A stretch of 64,000 nucleotides of DNA from Candidatus Babelota bacterium (lineage in GTDB: Bacteria > Babelota > Babeliae > Babelales > Vermiphilaceae). The stretch lies in the NCBI GenBank assembly GCA_029262575.1, contig JAJCZC010000011.1, positions 1 through 64,000 of the forward strand. The letters are read 5' to 3'. Position numbers and translations under genes: made by a program. The notes beneath the pieces were generated by a model. That model made no database searches and had not been told where the DNA came from. It was given only the letters and a program-made list of their open reading frames with translations. Every line of letters starts with the position of its first letter. The first letter of the stretch is position 1. This document shows positions 52,688 through 61,127 of the stretch, in pieces.

Positions 52688-54514
52688 TTAAAAGTCCTCT
52701 CTTTGAGTGTTTCTACTTAAATTCCTAATTTTGAAAATCAGCAATGAAATCGCAGCGGGTGTCATGCCTGGTATGAGAGCTGCGTCTGCAACGGTAGTTG
52801 GTTTATAACGTGCAAGCTTTTCCTGTAGCTCCTTTGAAAGTCCGGGCAAATTCTCTGTTTGTAATTCTTTTGGTATGCCTAATGTTTGGTATTGTTTTCT
52901 GCGTGCAACTTCGGCTTCTTCGCGTTTTAAATATGGTTCATACATAAATGATGCCTGTACGCTTAACATTGCGCGTTTAGAGAGGGGTCCGGGTGCATGT
53001 TTGGCAATAATGTCTTTAGGGCAATTTCCGCGATCAAAGAACGCTAGCAATTCTTGGTGTTTAAAGGATGATTTGAAGATCTCTATGGTTTTTGCGATAA
53101 CTTCTTTTTCTTTGCAGAAATCGGCATAAAATTGCTCGTCAATGAGGCCTATGCTGTATGCTTTATCTGTTAATCGTAAAAATGCATTGTCTTGGCGAAG
53201 TAATAGTCTGCGCTCTGCGCGAGAGGTAAACATTCGATAGGGTTCATCAATGCCCATAGTAATCAAATCGTCAATCATTACCCCAATATAGCTTAGGGTT
53301 CGATCGAGTATAAATGGTTCTTTGCCATGTGTTTTTAGGTGGGCGTTTATGCCGGCAATTAATCCTTGTGCTCCGGCCTCTTCATAGCCGGTAGTGCCAT
53401 TGATTTGACCAGCCAAAAATAAGCCGGGGAATTTTTTTAGTTCGAGTGTGTGATGCAATTGATTAGGATGCACGTAATCATATTCGATTGCATAGCCAAG
53501 TTTGGTAATGATAGCGTTTTGGAATCCCTTTATCGAACGAATGTAATCTTCTTGCACATCTGCGGGTAGCGATGTTGAAATACCGTTAGGGTAAACTTCT
53601 GTCATGCTTGCATCTTCAGGTTCCACAAAAACATGATGTGATGATTTGTTTGCGAATCGTGAGATTTTATCTTCAATTGATGGGCAATAGCGAGGTCCAA
53701 CACCTTCGATGTTACCACTATACATTGCCGAACGATCTAAGTTCTTGCGGATGATTTCATGTGTTTTTTCATTGGTGTAAGTGATGTGGCACGGATGTGT
53801 GTTGATAACTTTGTGTGGATAAAATTCGAATAAATAGTCTAAGTTGTCAGCTTCCTGGCTTTCCATTTGGGTGTAATCTAAACTGCTGTGTAGTAATCGT
53901 GGTGGAGTGCCCGTTTTTAAACGACCAATCTTAAGGCCAGAATTTCTGAAAAAGTGTGCTAATGTTTTGACCGCTTTTTCACCGCGTCGACCGCCATCAT
54001 ATTGTTGTTTGCCAATATGAATTTTGCCGTTTAAAAAGGTGCCAGTGGTAATAACAACTGATTTAGTATTAATGATATCGCCATTATGCAATTGTGCTCC
54101 ACAAACAGCGCCTTGTTCATCTAACACAATGTCATCAACCGTGCCATCAATGATCGTAAGATTTTTCGTTTGCTTGAGAATTTTTTGACTTAGGGCGCTA
54201 TAAGCATGTTTATCAATTTGTAGGCGCAGTCCTTGCACAGCTGGGCCTTTGCGTGTGTTAAGCATGCGGGCCTGAAGGTATGTTTTTGTGCAGAGTTTTG
54301 GCATTAATCCGCCCATTGCACTAATTTCAAAGACTAAGTGACCTTTGCCTATGCCACCAATTGCAGGGTTGCAGGGCATCGTGCCTATTTTATCTGTATC
54401 AAGCGTGATGAGTGCTGTGTTGGACCCCATGCGTGCTGCAGCATATGCTGCTTCTATACCTGCATGGCCACCGCCTACAATAATAACATCAAAATGTTGA
54501 AATTCTTTTTTCAT
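52688..54514 (-). CDS. mnmG: tRNA uridine-5-carboxymethylaminomethyl modification enzyme, FAD subunit
   Basis: A 608-residue MnmG (GidA) of normal length. The FAD-binding dinucleotide motif is DVIIVGGGHAGIEAAYAAAR near the start. GTMPCNPAIGGIGKGHLVFE, LNTRKGPAVQGLRLQIDKHA, FLAGQINGTTGYEEAGAQGL and the C-terminal helical domain (SLLIFKIRNLSRN) follow. With MnmE it modifies the wobble uridine of several tRNAs. MnmE is not in the window. Confidence 0.97.
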   Translation of the reverse strand: MKKEFQHFDVIIVGGGHAGIEAAYAAARMGSNTALITLDTDKIGTMPCNPAIGGIGKGHLVFEISAMGGLMPKLCTKTYLQARMLNTRKGPAVQGLRLQIDKHAYSALSQKILKQTKNLTIIDGTVDDIVLDEQGAVCGAQLHNGDIINTKSVVITTGTFLNGKIHIGKQQYDGGRRGEKAVKTLAHFFRNSGLKIGRLKTGTPPRLLHSSLDYTQMESQEADNLDYLFEFYPHKVINTHPCHITYTNEKTHEIIRKNLDRSAMYSGNIEGVGPRYCPSIEDKISRFANKSSHHVFVEPEDASMTEVYPNGISTSLPADVQEDYIRSIKGFQNAIITKLGYAIEYDYVHPNQLHHTLELKKFPGLFLAGQINGTTGYEEAGAQGLIAGINAHLKTHGKEPFILDRTLSYIGVMIDDLITMGIDEPYRMFTSRAERRLLLRQDNAFLRLTDKAYSIGLIDEQFYADFCKEKEVIAKTIEIFKSSFKHQELLAFFDRGNCPKDIIAKHAPGPLSKRAMLSVQASFMYEPYLKREEAEVARRKQYQTLGIPKELQTENLPGLSKELQEKLARYKPTTVADAALIPGMTPAAISLLIFKIRNLSRNTQREDF

Positions 54515-54552
54515 GCATAGAGCCTAATGGATAATTCTTGGTTAAGTTAGCG

Positions 54553-54577
54553 TCCCTGGGATGAATTGTCCCAGGGA
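54553..54577. other. strong palindrome upstream of mnmG
   Basis: Perfect inverted repeat TCCCTGGGA / TCCCAGGGA with a seven-base loop, 39 bases before the mnmG start codon and without a T-run. It could be an operator or a structured leader. Confidence 0.6.
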
Positions 54578-54657
54578 ATCAGTTTACCGAGTTAGTATGT
54601 ACTAAGCAATAGGTTTTGTTAAAAAACCGCATAACACTCCATTTCCCCTGTGATATG

Positions 54658-54684
54658 GGAAAAAATAAAGACGAGTCTTTAGAA
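54658..54684 (-). terminator. rho-independent terminator
   Basis: Stem TAAAGAC / GTCTTTA (54666-54681) with a short loop; on the minus strand it is followed by TTTTTT. It closes the exported gene 54690-55514. Confidence 0.75.
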
Positions 54685-54689
54685 TCTTT

Positions 54690-55514
54690 TTATAATCTTT
54701 TGCGAATCATGCGTAATAATTCACCAGCACTTAATGTTGAAGGCTTTCTACATTCTTGGCGTAGTTCTTCAAGTACTTCACGAATGCTTTCGATGGCTTG
54801 GCTCACTGGTGCTGAGTAGACTTCATCAAGCATATCTTCATCAGTAATTTCTCTGACTAATTCAGGAGCAATATCGATGGTGATATCATAAGGACTTGTC
54901 AGTTCCGCCGCTTTTGCTAAATATGCATCAATACTGAAGAAGCTATCATCTGAAGTTACTTGATCAATAACCGGTTTTAATGCTTTAGCAACTTTAATTG
55001 CTGTTGGTCGACCTTGTAGCGATTTGTTCAACGCTTTATATAATCTATCAAAATGACCCTTAAGTTCATCTGCTGCATTAAGAAGGACTTCTAGCAATTG
55101 GCAATAGTTGCTAGCTGTTATGCCTCTGCTTTTAATTTCAGCGTATTCTGCGCGAATAGGTTCGATAAAAAGGTCTTCAGCTTGCTTAATCGCTCCATTG
55201 AGTTTTTCACAGGTAACCTTTAGTTTTTCATTGCTGTGTGGATCAATTAGGCCGTTTAATTGTGACTTGAACATGCCAATATTGTTAGTAAATTTAGTAA
55301 ACACATCTGCAATAGCTGTTTCTAGCTGTTCTTCATCTGTGGCGCATGATTGCACGTTTTGCGGATGTGTAGATGAGCCGCGGTATGTGCTGTTGAGTGA
55401 GCTTGGCTTTCCTGAGTTGGGGGCGCCTGTGTTTGGTGTGCTATAGACTGAGCCTGGTACACCTAAAAAAAGTACTAAAATTGAAACACGTGATTTTAAA
55501 ATTGTAGATTTCAT
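54690..55514 (-). CDS. exported helical protein, unknown
   Basis: A 274-residue protein: signal peptide (MKSTILKSRVSILVLFLGVPGSVYS), a short Asn/Gly/Ser-rich linker, and a long helical domain (AIADVFTKFTNNIGMFKSQL; LEVLLNAADELKGHFDRLYK). The acidic C-terminal part ends in a conserved-looking helix, AIESIREVLEELRQE. ATG 55514 has AAGGAT upstream; a 36-codon longer frame lacks start signals. A terminator follows directly. The helices resemble those of the N-terminal half of the cysteine-rich protein (43196-45277) in length and style, but I see no clear identity. Confidence 0.6.
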   Translation of the reverse strand: MKSTILKSRVSILVLFLGVPGSVYSTPNTGAPNSGKPSSLNSTYRGSSTHPQNVQSCATDEEQLETAIADVFTKFTNNIGMFKSQLNGLIDPHSNEKLKVTCEKLNGAIKQAEDLFIEPIRAEYAEIKSRGITASNYCQLLEVLLNAADELKGHFDRLYKALNKSLQGRPTAIKVAKALKPVIDQVTSDDSFFSIDAYLAKAAELTSPYDITIDIAPELVREITDEDMLDEVYSAPVSQAIESIREVLEELRQECRKPSTLSAGELLRMIRKRL

Positions 55515-55707
55515 AGTAAGATCCTTATATTTGTGGATAACAATAACCTCCCGAGTTGATATTATCAAGTTTATGTTGATGTGGGATTTAGTCAAATGGT
55601 GTCTGAATAGCAGCTCGGGCACGCATCTTTGGGTTTTATTCCTCTGGCGCCATGAAGTGCAATTGTTGAGGAAGACGCTTTTATTATAGATTTAATTGGA
55701 TGTTGGG

Positions 55708-56772
55708 ATGATATATCATATTTCGCTTGCTTTAAAGCCCTATTTGTCAATATTGAATGTTGTGCATTATGTGAGCTTCAGGATGATTACAGCATTGTTG
55801 ACTACGTTAAGTTGTTCTATTTTTTTTGGAGGTTGGTTTATCGGTAAGTCTAAACTTTTTTTCAGGTCATCTGCACGTGAACACACTCCTGATACACATC
55901 GTGCAAAAGATGATATGCCAACTATGGGAGGTATCTTTATTATTGCTATGGTGATGTTTAATACTTTGTTATGGTGTAATTTAACCGATATTAAGATTTG
56001 GCTTTTTTTATTATTAATGTTGGGTTTTGGTTTTATTGGGTTTTGGGATGATTGGCAAAAAATTAAAAAAAGTCGAGGTATTTCCGCGCGCATTAAGTTT
56101 GGCTTGCAATCTTTGGTGGCTATAGGTGTGATGTGTGGATTGATCTACTCTGGACAGGTTTATCCTGCTATTTGTTTTCCTTTTTTTAAATACATATGTC
56201 TTTGGCTTGGATGGGTGTATGTATTATGGGGTGCGTTTGTTATTGTTGGATGCAGCAATGCTGTTAATTTAACTGATGGTTTAGATGGCCTTGCCATCGG
56301 ATCGCTTATTCCAAACTTCGCTATCTTCTCTGTGATTGCTTATGTTGCAGGACACAGATTTTTTGCAGAACATTTGCAAATTCCTTTTGCGCACACTGAT
56401 CAAATGGCAATCGTTGGTGCAATTTTGGTTGGAGCAAGTTTGGGATTTTTATGGTTTAACACCTATCCAGCTCAAATCTTTATGGGCGATGTTGGTTCAT
56501 TAGCTTTGGGCAGCGCGTTGGCCTATATAGCATTAGTGTGTAAACAAGAATTTCTGTTAATTATTGCTGGGGGCCTTTTCGTGGTTGAAACGATTTCAGT
56601 GATTATGCAAGTTACTTCGTTCAAGCTATTTGGAAAAAAGATATTTCGCATGGCGCCAATTCATCATCACTTTGAATTGTTAGGGTGGCCGGAGTCACGT
56701 ATTACGGTGCGATTTGGCATTATTTCATTGGTGTTATGTTTGCTTGCGTTAATGACACTCAAGTTACGTTAA
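55708..56772 (+). CDS. mraY: phospho-N-acetylmuramoyl-pentapeptide-transferase
   Basis: A 354-residue integral membrane enzyme with about ten membrane segments. It makes lipid I from UDP-MurNAc-pentapeptide and undecaprenyl phosphate. Diagnostic motifs: HRAKDDMPTMGGIFI, FGFIGFWDDWQKIKKS, GCSNAVNLTDGLDGLAIGSL, FNTYPAQIFMGDVGSLALGS and RMAPIHHHFELLG. ATG 55708 was chosen as start; a TTG four codons upstream is possible. It stands alone, away from other murein genes, which suggests a rearranged dcw cluster. The organism therefore keeps peptidoglycan-precursor synthesis. Confidence 0.96.
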   Translation: MIYHISLALKPYLSILNVVHYVSFRMITALLTTLSCSIFFGGWFIGKSKLFFRSSAREHTPDTHRAKDDMPTMGGIFIIAMVMFNTLLWCNLTDIKIWLFLLLMLGFGFIGFWDDWQKIKKSRGISARIKFGLQSLVAIGVMCGLIYSGQVYPAICFPFFKYICLWLGWVYVLWGAFVIVGCSNAVNLTDGLDGLAIGSLIPNFAIFSVIAYVAGHRFFAEHLQIPFAHTDQMAIVGAILVGASLGFLWFNTYPAQIFMGDVGSLALGSALAYIALVCKQEFLLIIAGGLFVVETISVIMQVTSFKLFGKKIFRMAPIHHHFELLGWPESRITVRFGIISLVLCLLALMTLKLR

Positions 56773-56773
56773 T

Positions 56774-58015
56774 CTACATTTTGCTTGGTTTTGGCCATGC
56801 AAGATGCTCAAAAGGGCGCGCAAGCCTCTCTTCTCGATCTTTGTTTATGTATCGATGTATGTTTTTATGCTCCATGAGAAACACTTCTTGTTGCCAGTTA
56901 AATTTTTTCGCCCATTGCAGTGGCGTTTCGCCAAACCAATTTTGAATATCGGTTTTTGCGCCCCATTTTAGCAGTTCTTCAATAATGAGCTGCGCTGTTT
57001 TTGGTGAAATTTGTTTGCCTCTTTTTTTTACAGATCCTTGCCGCATGCGAATTGTCTGTGATAGAGGTGTACGTTCTTTGATGAAATCCTGTGTATTTGG
57101 ATCTGCTCCATTGAGTAATAGCAATCTGACAATGTCGTAGTTTCCTTTTATTGTAGCCCTGTGCAGTGGCGTTTTGCCTTCTTTGCATTGTAGGTCTATT
57201 TTTGCACCATAGGCAACCAATAAACCGACGAGTTTGAGGCTTTCTTTTATTGTAGCCCAGTGCAGTGGCGTTTTGCCTTCTTTGCATTGTAGATCTATTT
57301 TCGCGCCATAGCCAATGAGAAGTTCGGCTGATTTAAAGCTTCCTGTGCTAGCAGCTTGGTGTAGGGGCGTTTGGCCACGTTGGTCGATAATGTTTGGGTT
57401 TGCACCATGTTTTAATAAAATTTTAGCGGCTTGGACGTTATTGCTTCCACATGCCCATCCAAGTGGTGATTGGCCTGTTTTGTCTTGTTTATTGATTATT
57501 GCAGGGTAAGCTTTCAAAAGAAGTTGGGTTGATTTGGCACAATTTCCTGCGGCCCAATGTAGTGGATATTTGTCATAACGGTCGAAAATGTTTGCTTTGG
57601 CTTGCTGTTTTAACAGTATGTTAACAATCTCGTGATGTTTTTTACTGGCAGCTCTTGCGAGTGCTGTGCATCTATCATTGTCCTGAATGTTCACATTGAC
57701 TTTGTGTTTCAATAGGTATTGAACAATATGTTTATTGCCGCGACCTGCTGCCCAGTGAAGGGGTGTCCTGCCATTGCTATCTTGCTTGTTTGGGCTTTTT
57801 TGTTTGGTTTCTATCCAATGTTTGAGACTGTTGAGGTCGCCTGCGCTTGCAGCTACCCACATTGATAAGCCTCCTGCTTGGTCCATTGCGGGCATATTGT
57901 TATTATTATTATAAAAATAATATGTCTTGTTGTGGTAATAATTGCTTGAGCTTGCTGCAGAGCAATATCCACTAAATATGATTAACAAAACCAAGAAAGG
58001 TTGTTTGAGTTCCAT
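56774..58015 (-). CDS. exported ankyrin-repeat protein
   Basis: A 413-residue protein with a signal peptide (MELKQPFLVLLIIFSGYCSA) and a short Ser/Asn/Tyr-rich segment. About nine ankyrin repeats then cover residues 50-370 (GRTPLHWAAGRGNKHIVQYL; GQTPLHQAASTGSFKSAELL; GKTPLHRATIKGNYDIVRLL). Two neighbouring repeats are nearly identical in DNA, which points to a recent 99-base tandem duplication. A C-terminal motif RLARPFEHL is shared with the partial gene at the right end of the window. ATG 58015 has GGAG upstream. The gene is convergent with mraY with one base between the stops. Ankyrin proteins of this kind usually bind other proteins; the target is unknown. Confidence 0.85.
   Translation of the reverse strand: MELKQPFLVLLIIFSGYCSAASSSNYYHNKTYYFYNNNNNMPAMDQAGGLSMWVAASAGDLNSLKHWIETKQKSPNKQDSNGRTPLHWAAGRGNKHIVQYLLKHKVNVNIQDNDRCTALARAASKKHHEIVNILLKQQAKANIFDRYDKYPLHWAAGNCAKSTQLLLKAYPAIINKQDKTGQSPLGWACGSNNVQAAKILLKHGANPNIIDQRGQTPLHQAASTGSFKSAELLIGYGAKIDLQCKEGKTPLHWATIKESLKLVGLLVAYGAKIDLQCKEGKTPLHRATIKGNYDIVRLLLLNGADPNTQDFIKERTPLSQTIRMRQGSVKKRGKQISPKTAQLIIEELLKWGAKTDIQNWFGETPLQWAKKFNWQQEVFLMEHKNIHRYINKDREERLARPFEHLAWPKPSKM
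57145..57342 (-). repeat. 99-bp tandem duplication inside the ankyrin gene
   Basis: Units 57145-57243 and 57244-57342 encode successive 33-residue ankyrin repeats. Their first 65 bases are almost identical, silent positions included, and both encode AKIDLQCKEGKTPLH. Confidence 0.8.
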
Positions 58016-58111
58016 TTTTATGATCTCCATTTGAATTGACCAATTAAAAAGTATTCTTAATTGTAATTATATCCGTTTTTTTGATTATGTCAACCCTTGG
58101 TGGTGGCGATT

Positions 58112-58290
58112 CAGGGCAATAGGGTGAATAACTTCGAATTGATAGGTGTTTTACAGAAGGCACACGTAATTTATCTATACTAAAGCCATAAAACTTTTTT
58201 TCTTTGTCATCCCCGGCTTGAACGGGGATGACAAGGCGGGCATTAAGTAGAAAAGCCTATATTTTAGATGTTTATTAAGCGATTGCCCTG
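58112..58290. repeat. composite repeat: two oppositely oriented dispersed repeats around a palindrome
   Basis: The minus-strand copy 58112-58160 matches 1631-1684 and 6260-6313. The plus-strand 58256-58290 is a diverged relative ending in GATTGCCCTG. Between them lies a perfect hairpin, TTGTCATCCCCG / CGGGGATGACAA (58204-58234). It fills most of the gap 58016-58308, and no gene is visible there. Confidence 0.65.
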
Positions 58291-58308
58291 GTGGAGATTG
58301 TTTTTTGG

Positions 58309-59610
58309 CTATTTTGTTTTTGTATAAAGGTACATAATGACACCTATAAGCATGAATGTGCCAAAAATATATAATGATTGCGTGCCATGTTTATAAAAAC
58401 TGTGTGCGCATGAAACTAAAAATACGCCGCAATTGATAAGGCCAAAGATAGGCAACCATATTGAAGTGTTTGTTTTATTGCGCATTGTCAAAAAGAGCAG
58501 TCCTAAAATGCTGAAGGTATATGAAATGGTGCACCCGAATGCAGCAATTTGTTGTAGAGGAATTTGATTGCCACGTGTGCCAAAAATATAGACTGCACAA
58601 ATAAGTCCTTCGGCCAAAACACATGCATAGGGAATGCGGTAGGCATTTTCTTTCAAAAAAGTACCGGAGCTGAGCACATGTTTGTTTTTTGCCAAAGTGT
58701 GTAAGTTCCAACTGTTACTAAAGATTACGCCAAATGCGCCTCCTAAAGCTGATGATGCAATGGCAATGTTAAAAATACCTTGTGCTTTAGTAGCTATTTC
58801 AGGTGTATTGCTAAAAAACTTTGCGAGTAATAATGGAAATGCATTCAAAAAGCTCCCCGCATGTTGCAGTTCTGGCCCAAGTGAGCCGTAAAAAAAGAAT
58901 TGATATAGAATATTGATGGTCATCACAATTGCATATGATATCAATATTGCGCGTGGGCCATTTTTGTGCGCATCTTTAATGTTGCTGCTCAGTGATGTGG
59001 TGGCCTCAAAACCAATGGCCGCATAAAGCACGAGTGGAATAGTGGTAACAAATTGTGACCAATCAAAATTTGCCGCAGCATAATGTGACGGCGAAAATAA
59101 AAATAAACCACTAAATGTTACAAAAATTATCGGAATGAGTTTCATTACCAAGAACACGGTTTGTACCGATTGGCCTGTCTTTAAGTGTAGCATGTTCAAT
59201 GCTATAAATAATGAAAGCACTGCAATGTCTAGGGCAAAAATGTTGATGTTTGCGAGTGGAGCAATGATTTGTTGTAGTAATAACATTGATGCATGAATCA
59301 TTATGATTGCGGATGCTAGTTTGCCTGTAAAATAACTCCATGAGCTGGCAAAACCTGCAAATGATCCTATCTCGCCAGTGGCATAGGCATAAAAACCACC
59401 TGATGGATAGATGTTCACTAACTTTGCGATGCTCAATATAAGTGGTAATAATAAGACTGCCAATGCTGTATATGACACCCATCCGGCGGCACCTACAATG
59501 TTGGCTAATATGCTTGTGTTAATGAATAGGCCAACACCAACCATAATATTTAAGTTAATGAATATTGCGGCCAGTAGCGATAGTTTTTCCGATTCTTTTA
59601 TATGAGACAT
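58309..59610 (-). CDS. amino acid permease, APC superfamily
   Basis: A 433-residue membrane protein with about 12 membrane segments. The first contains NLNIMVGVGLFINTSILANI, the conserved substrate-site helix of APC transporters. YPSGGFYAYATGEIGSFAGF and LVLYAAIGFEATTSLSSNIK follow, in the positions expected for segments 2-3 and 6. It would import amino acids or exchange them for a metabolite, which suits a host-dependent cell. Start after AAGGAATAAA. The next gene on the same strand ends 12 bases upstream. Substrate unknown. Confidence 0.88.
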   Translation of the reverse strand: MSHIKESEKLSLLAAIFINLNIMVGVGLFINTSILANIVGAAGWVSYTALAVLLLPLILSIAKLVNIYPSGGFYAYATGEIGSFAGFASSWSYFTGKLASAIIMIHASMLLLQQIIAPLANINIFALDIAVLSLFIALNMLHLKTGQSVQTVFLVMKLIPIIFVTFSGLFLFSPSHYAAANFDWSQFVTTIPLVLYAAIGFEATTSLSSNIKDAHKNGPRAILISYAIVMTINILYQFFFYGSLGPELQHAGSFLNAFPLLLAKFFSNTPEIATKAQGIFNIAIASSALGGAFGVIFSNSWNLHTLAKNKHVLSSGTFLKENAYRIPYACVLAEGLICAVYIFGTRGNQIPLQQIAAFGCTISYTFSILGLLFLTMRNKTNTSIWLPIFGLINCGVFLVSCAHSFYKHGTQSLYIFGTFMLIGVIMYLYTKTK

Positions 59611-59622
59611 TTTATTCCTTTT

Positions 59623-60360
59623 TTACTTTGAAAAAGCCAGATATAGTGCAATCGATCCGGCAACGGCAGCATTCAAACTTTCAGTGTTGCCCGGCATTGG
59701 CAGTGTGCACAATTGTTCACAATTTGCAATCCACTCAGATGGAATGCCATCAGCTTCGTTGCCAACAACAATGAGTGATTTTTTTAAATCTAGGTGTTCG
59801 GGTGGTTTGCCATCTTTGACTACCAATGCGCAAAGGTTAAGATCTTTTTTTTGATTCAAAAGTTCTTGCCAAGTTAGCTCAAAAATATCAACATTGGCAA
59901 TGGTTCCAGCAGTTGATTGTATAACTTTTGGGCTCCAAATATCAGTACCTTCAACAATAACAATGGTGTTTACGTTCATTGCAGTAGCCGTGCGTATCAA
60001 TGTGCCCATGTTGCCGGGGTTGGTAATGTTTGCGAGCACAAGGCCTGGAGTTAAATCTGAAGTTGGTTGTTGTGGCATTGTAAAAACACCTACAACCCCA
60101 GATGGCGTTTTAGTGGTACTAATCTTTTGCATGACTTCATCAGTAACTAGTGTGATCAAATTGCGATCAATGTTGATATGATGTTCGCTAAATGCTTTTT
60201 CGGTCAAATATAGTTGAATTGGCTTATATTTTGTTAGCAATGTTTGGATGGTGCGAATGCCTTCGGCGATAAAGCGTTGTTGGTTTTTGCGTTCTTTGGC
60301 TTTTTTGAGTGCATCGACCAATTTAATTTCTGGATTTTGGCGTGAATTGATTGTTTTCAT
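59623..60360 (-). CDS. SpoU (TrmH)-family RNA methyltransferase
   Basis: A 245-residue SPOUT-class methyltransferase. The N-terminal part (SRQNPEIKLVDALKKAKERK; RFIAEGIRTIQTLL) is the substrate-binding domain of TsnR/RlmB-like enzymes. The C-terminal knot has motif 1 NPGNMGTLIRTATAM, motif 2 LIVVGNEADGIPSEW and motif 3 LPMPGNTESLNAAVAGSIAL. It methylates a 2'-hydroxyl in rRNA or tRNA; the site cannot be told. The permease gene follows after 12 bases, probably in one transcript. Confidence 0.9.
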   Translation of the reverse strand: MKTINSRQNPEIKLVDALKKAKERKNQQRFIAEGIRTIQTLLTKYKPIQLYLTEKAFSEHHINIDRNLITLVTDEVMQKISTTKTPSGVVGVFTMPQQPTSDLTPGLVLANITNPGNMGTLIRTATAMNVNTIVIVEGTDIWSPKVIQSTAGTIANVDIFELTWQELLNQKKDLNLCALVVKDGKPPEHLDLKKSLIVVGNEADGIPSEWIANCEQLCTLPMPGNTESLNAAVAGSIALYLAFSK

Positions 60361-60424
60361 TGATTTTCTTTACATTAAGATTGATTTATTTTTTTAGTAT
60401 ACACAGATTTTGCGATGCGGATAA

Positions 60425-60730
60425 TCAGTATCTAAATGCCAAGGTATAGGTCAAGCGCTTTTTTTTGAAATTTATTTCATGTTTTATTGTGCACTTGCTA
60501 TGTTTATTGCTTTTCTTAGCATATTTGAAGTTATAAGAATTGATGATCTTGTTAAGGTCAGGTATAGAAAGCGGTTTTTTATAGGATACATTATGCGCGT
60601 AAGCAGGTTCTTGATCAAAGTCGATAATGATTGGAATGAGGTGCGCAAAGGGATTAGGTATCTTTTTTTCTAAAACATGAGTGTGCAGCAAGATGTGTGT
60701 GCATAACAAAAACAACCAAGTTCTGGTCAT
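60425..60730 (-). CDS. small exported protein, unknown
   Basis: A 101-residue protein with a signal-like N-terminus (MTRTWLFLLCTHILLHTHVL) and a basic mature part that ends with KHEINFKKKRLTYTLAFRY. ATG 60730 follows GGAGACCTGCC; a longer frame 17 codons upstream lacks such a site. Single gene before an SpoU methyltransferase gene. No family is recognised. Confidence 0.5.
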   Translation of the reverse strand: MTRTWLFLLCTHILLHTHVLEKKIPNPFAHLIPIIIDFDQEPAYAHNVSYKKPLSIPDLNKIINSYNFKYAKKSNKHSKCTIKHEINFKKKRLTYTLAFRY

Positions 60731-60856
60731 AGGCAGGTCTCCATTTGTGTGATTGTAGCACATTCGGTTTGTTTGGGGCAATGTTCTTTGTCATTCCCTG
60801 GTTTCTTCATGCATTACTCAAAATTTTTACTCATTTAAGGCAAAATTTTAAAAATC

Positions 60857-61054
60857 ATTCTCCCTGAGTGGAGCGTAGCGACCTATCGAAGGGTATTCCA
60901 CATAAAGAAAGAAGAAAAGAAATTTGATTATTCAACTTTGTTTGAAACTTATACTTCATGTTTGAAGAAGATTATACTTTTTTTAATCGGAATGCCCTTC
61001 GATACCCTTCGTCAAGCTCAGGACAGGCTTTGCTACGCTCCACTCAGGGAGAAT
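60857..61054. repeat. nested intergenic inverted repeat
   Basis: Outer arms 60857-60879 and 61032-61054 are exact 23-base complements (core CCCTGAGTGGAGCGTAGC). Inner imperfect arms (TCGAAGGGTATTCC near 60885 and GGAATGCCCTTCGATA near 60990) pair too. The right part contains TTCGTCAAGCTCAGGACAGG, related to the repeat at 21791-21870. The gap 60782-61127 holds only this element. Confidence 0.85.
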
Positions 61055-61127
61055 TTCATTATTTTTTTCGTTCTGAAGGATATGGCGTGAAGGATGACAA
61101 AAGTAACAATGTTACATTGTTTGAATA

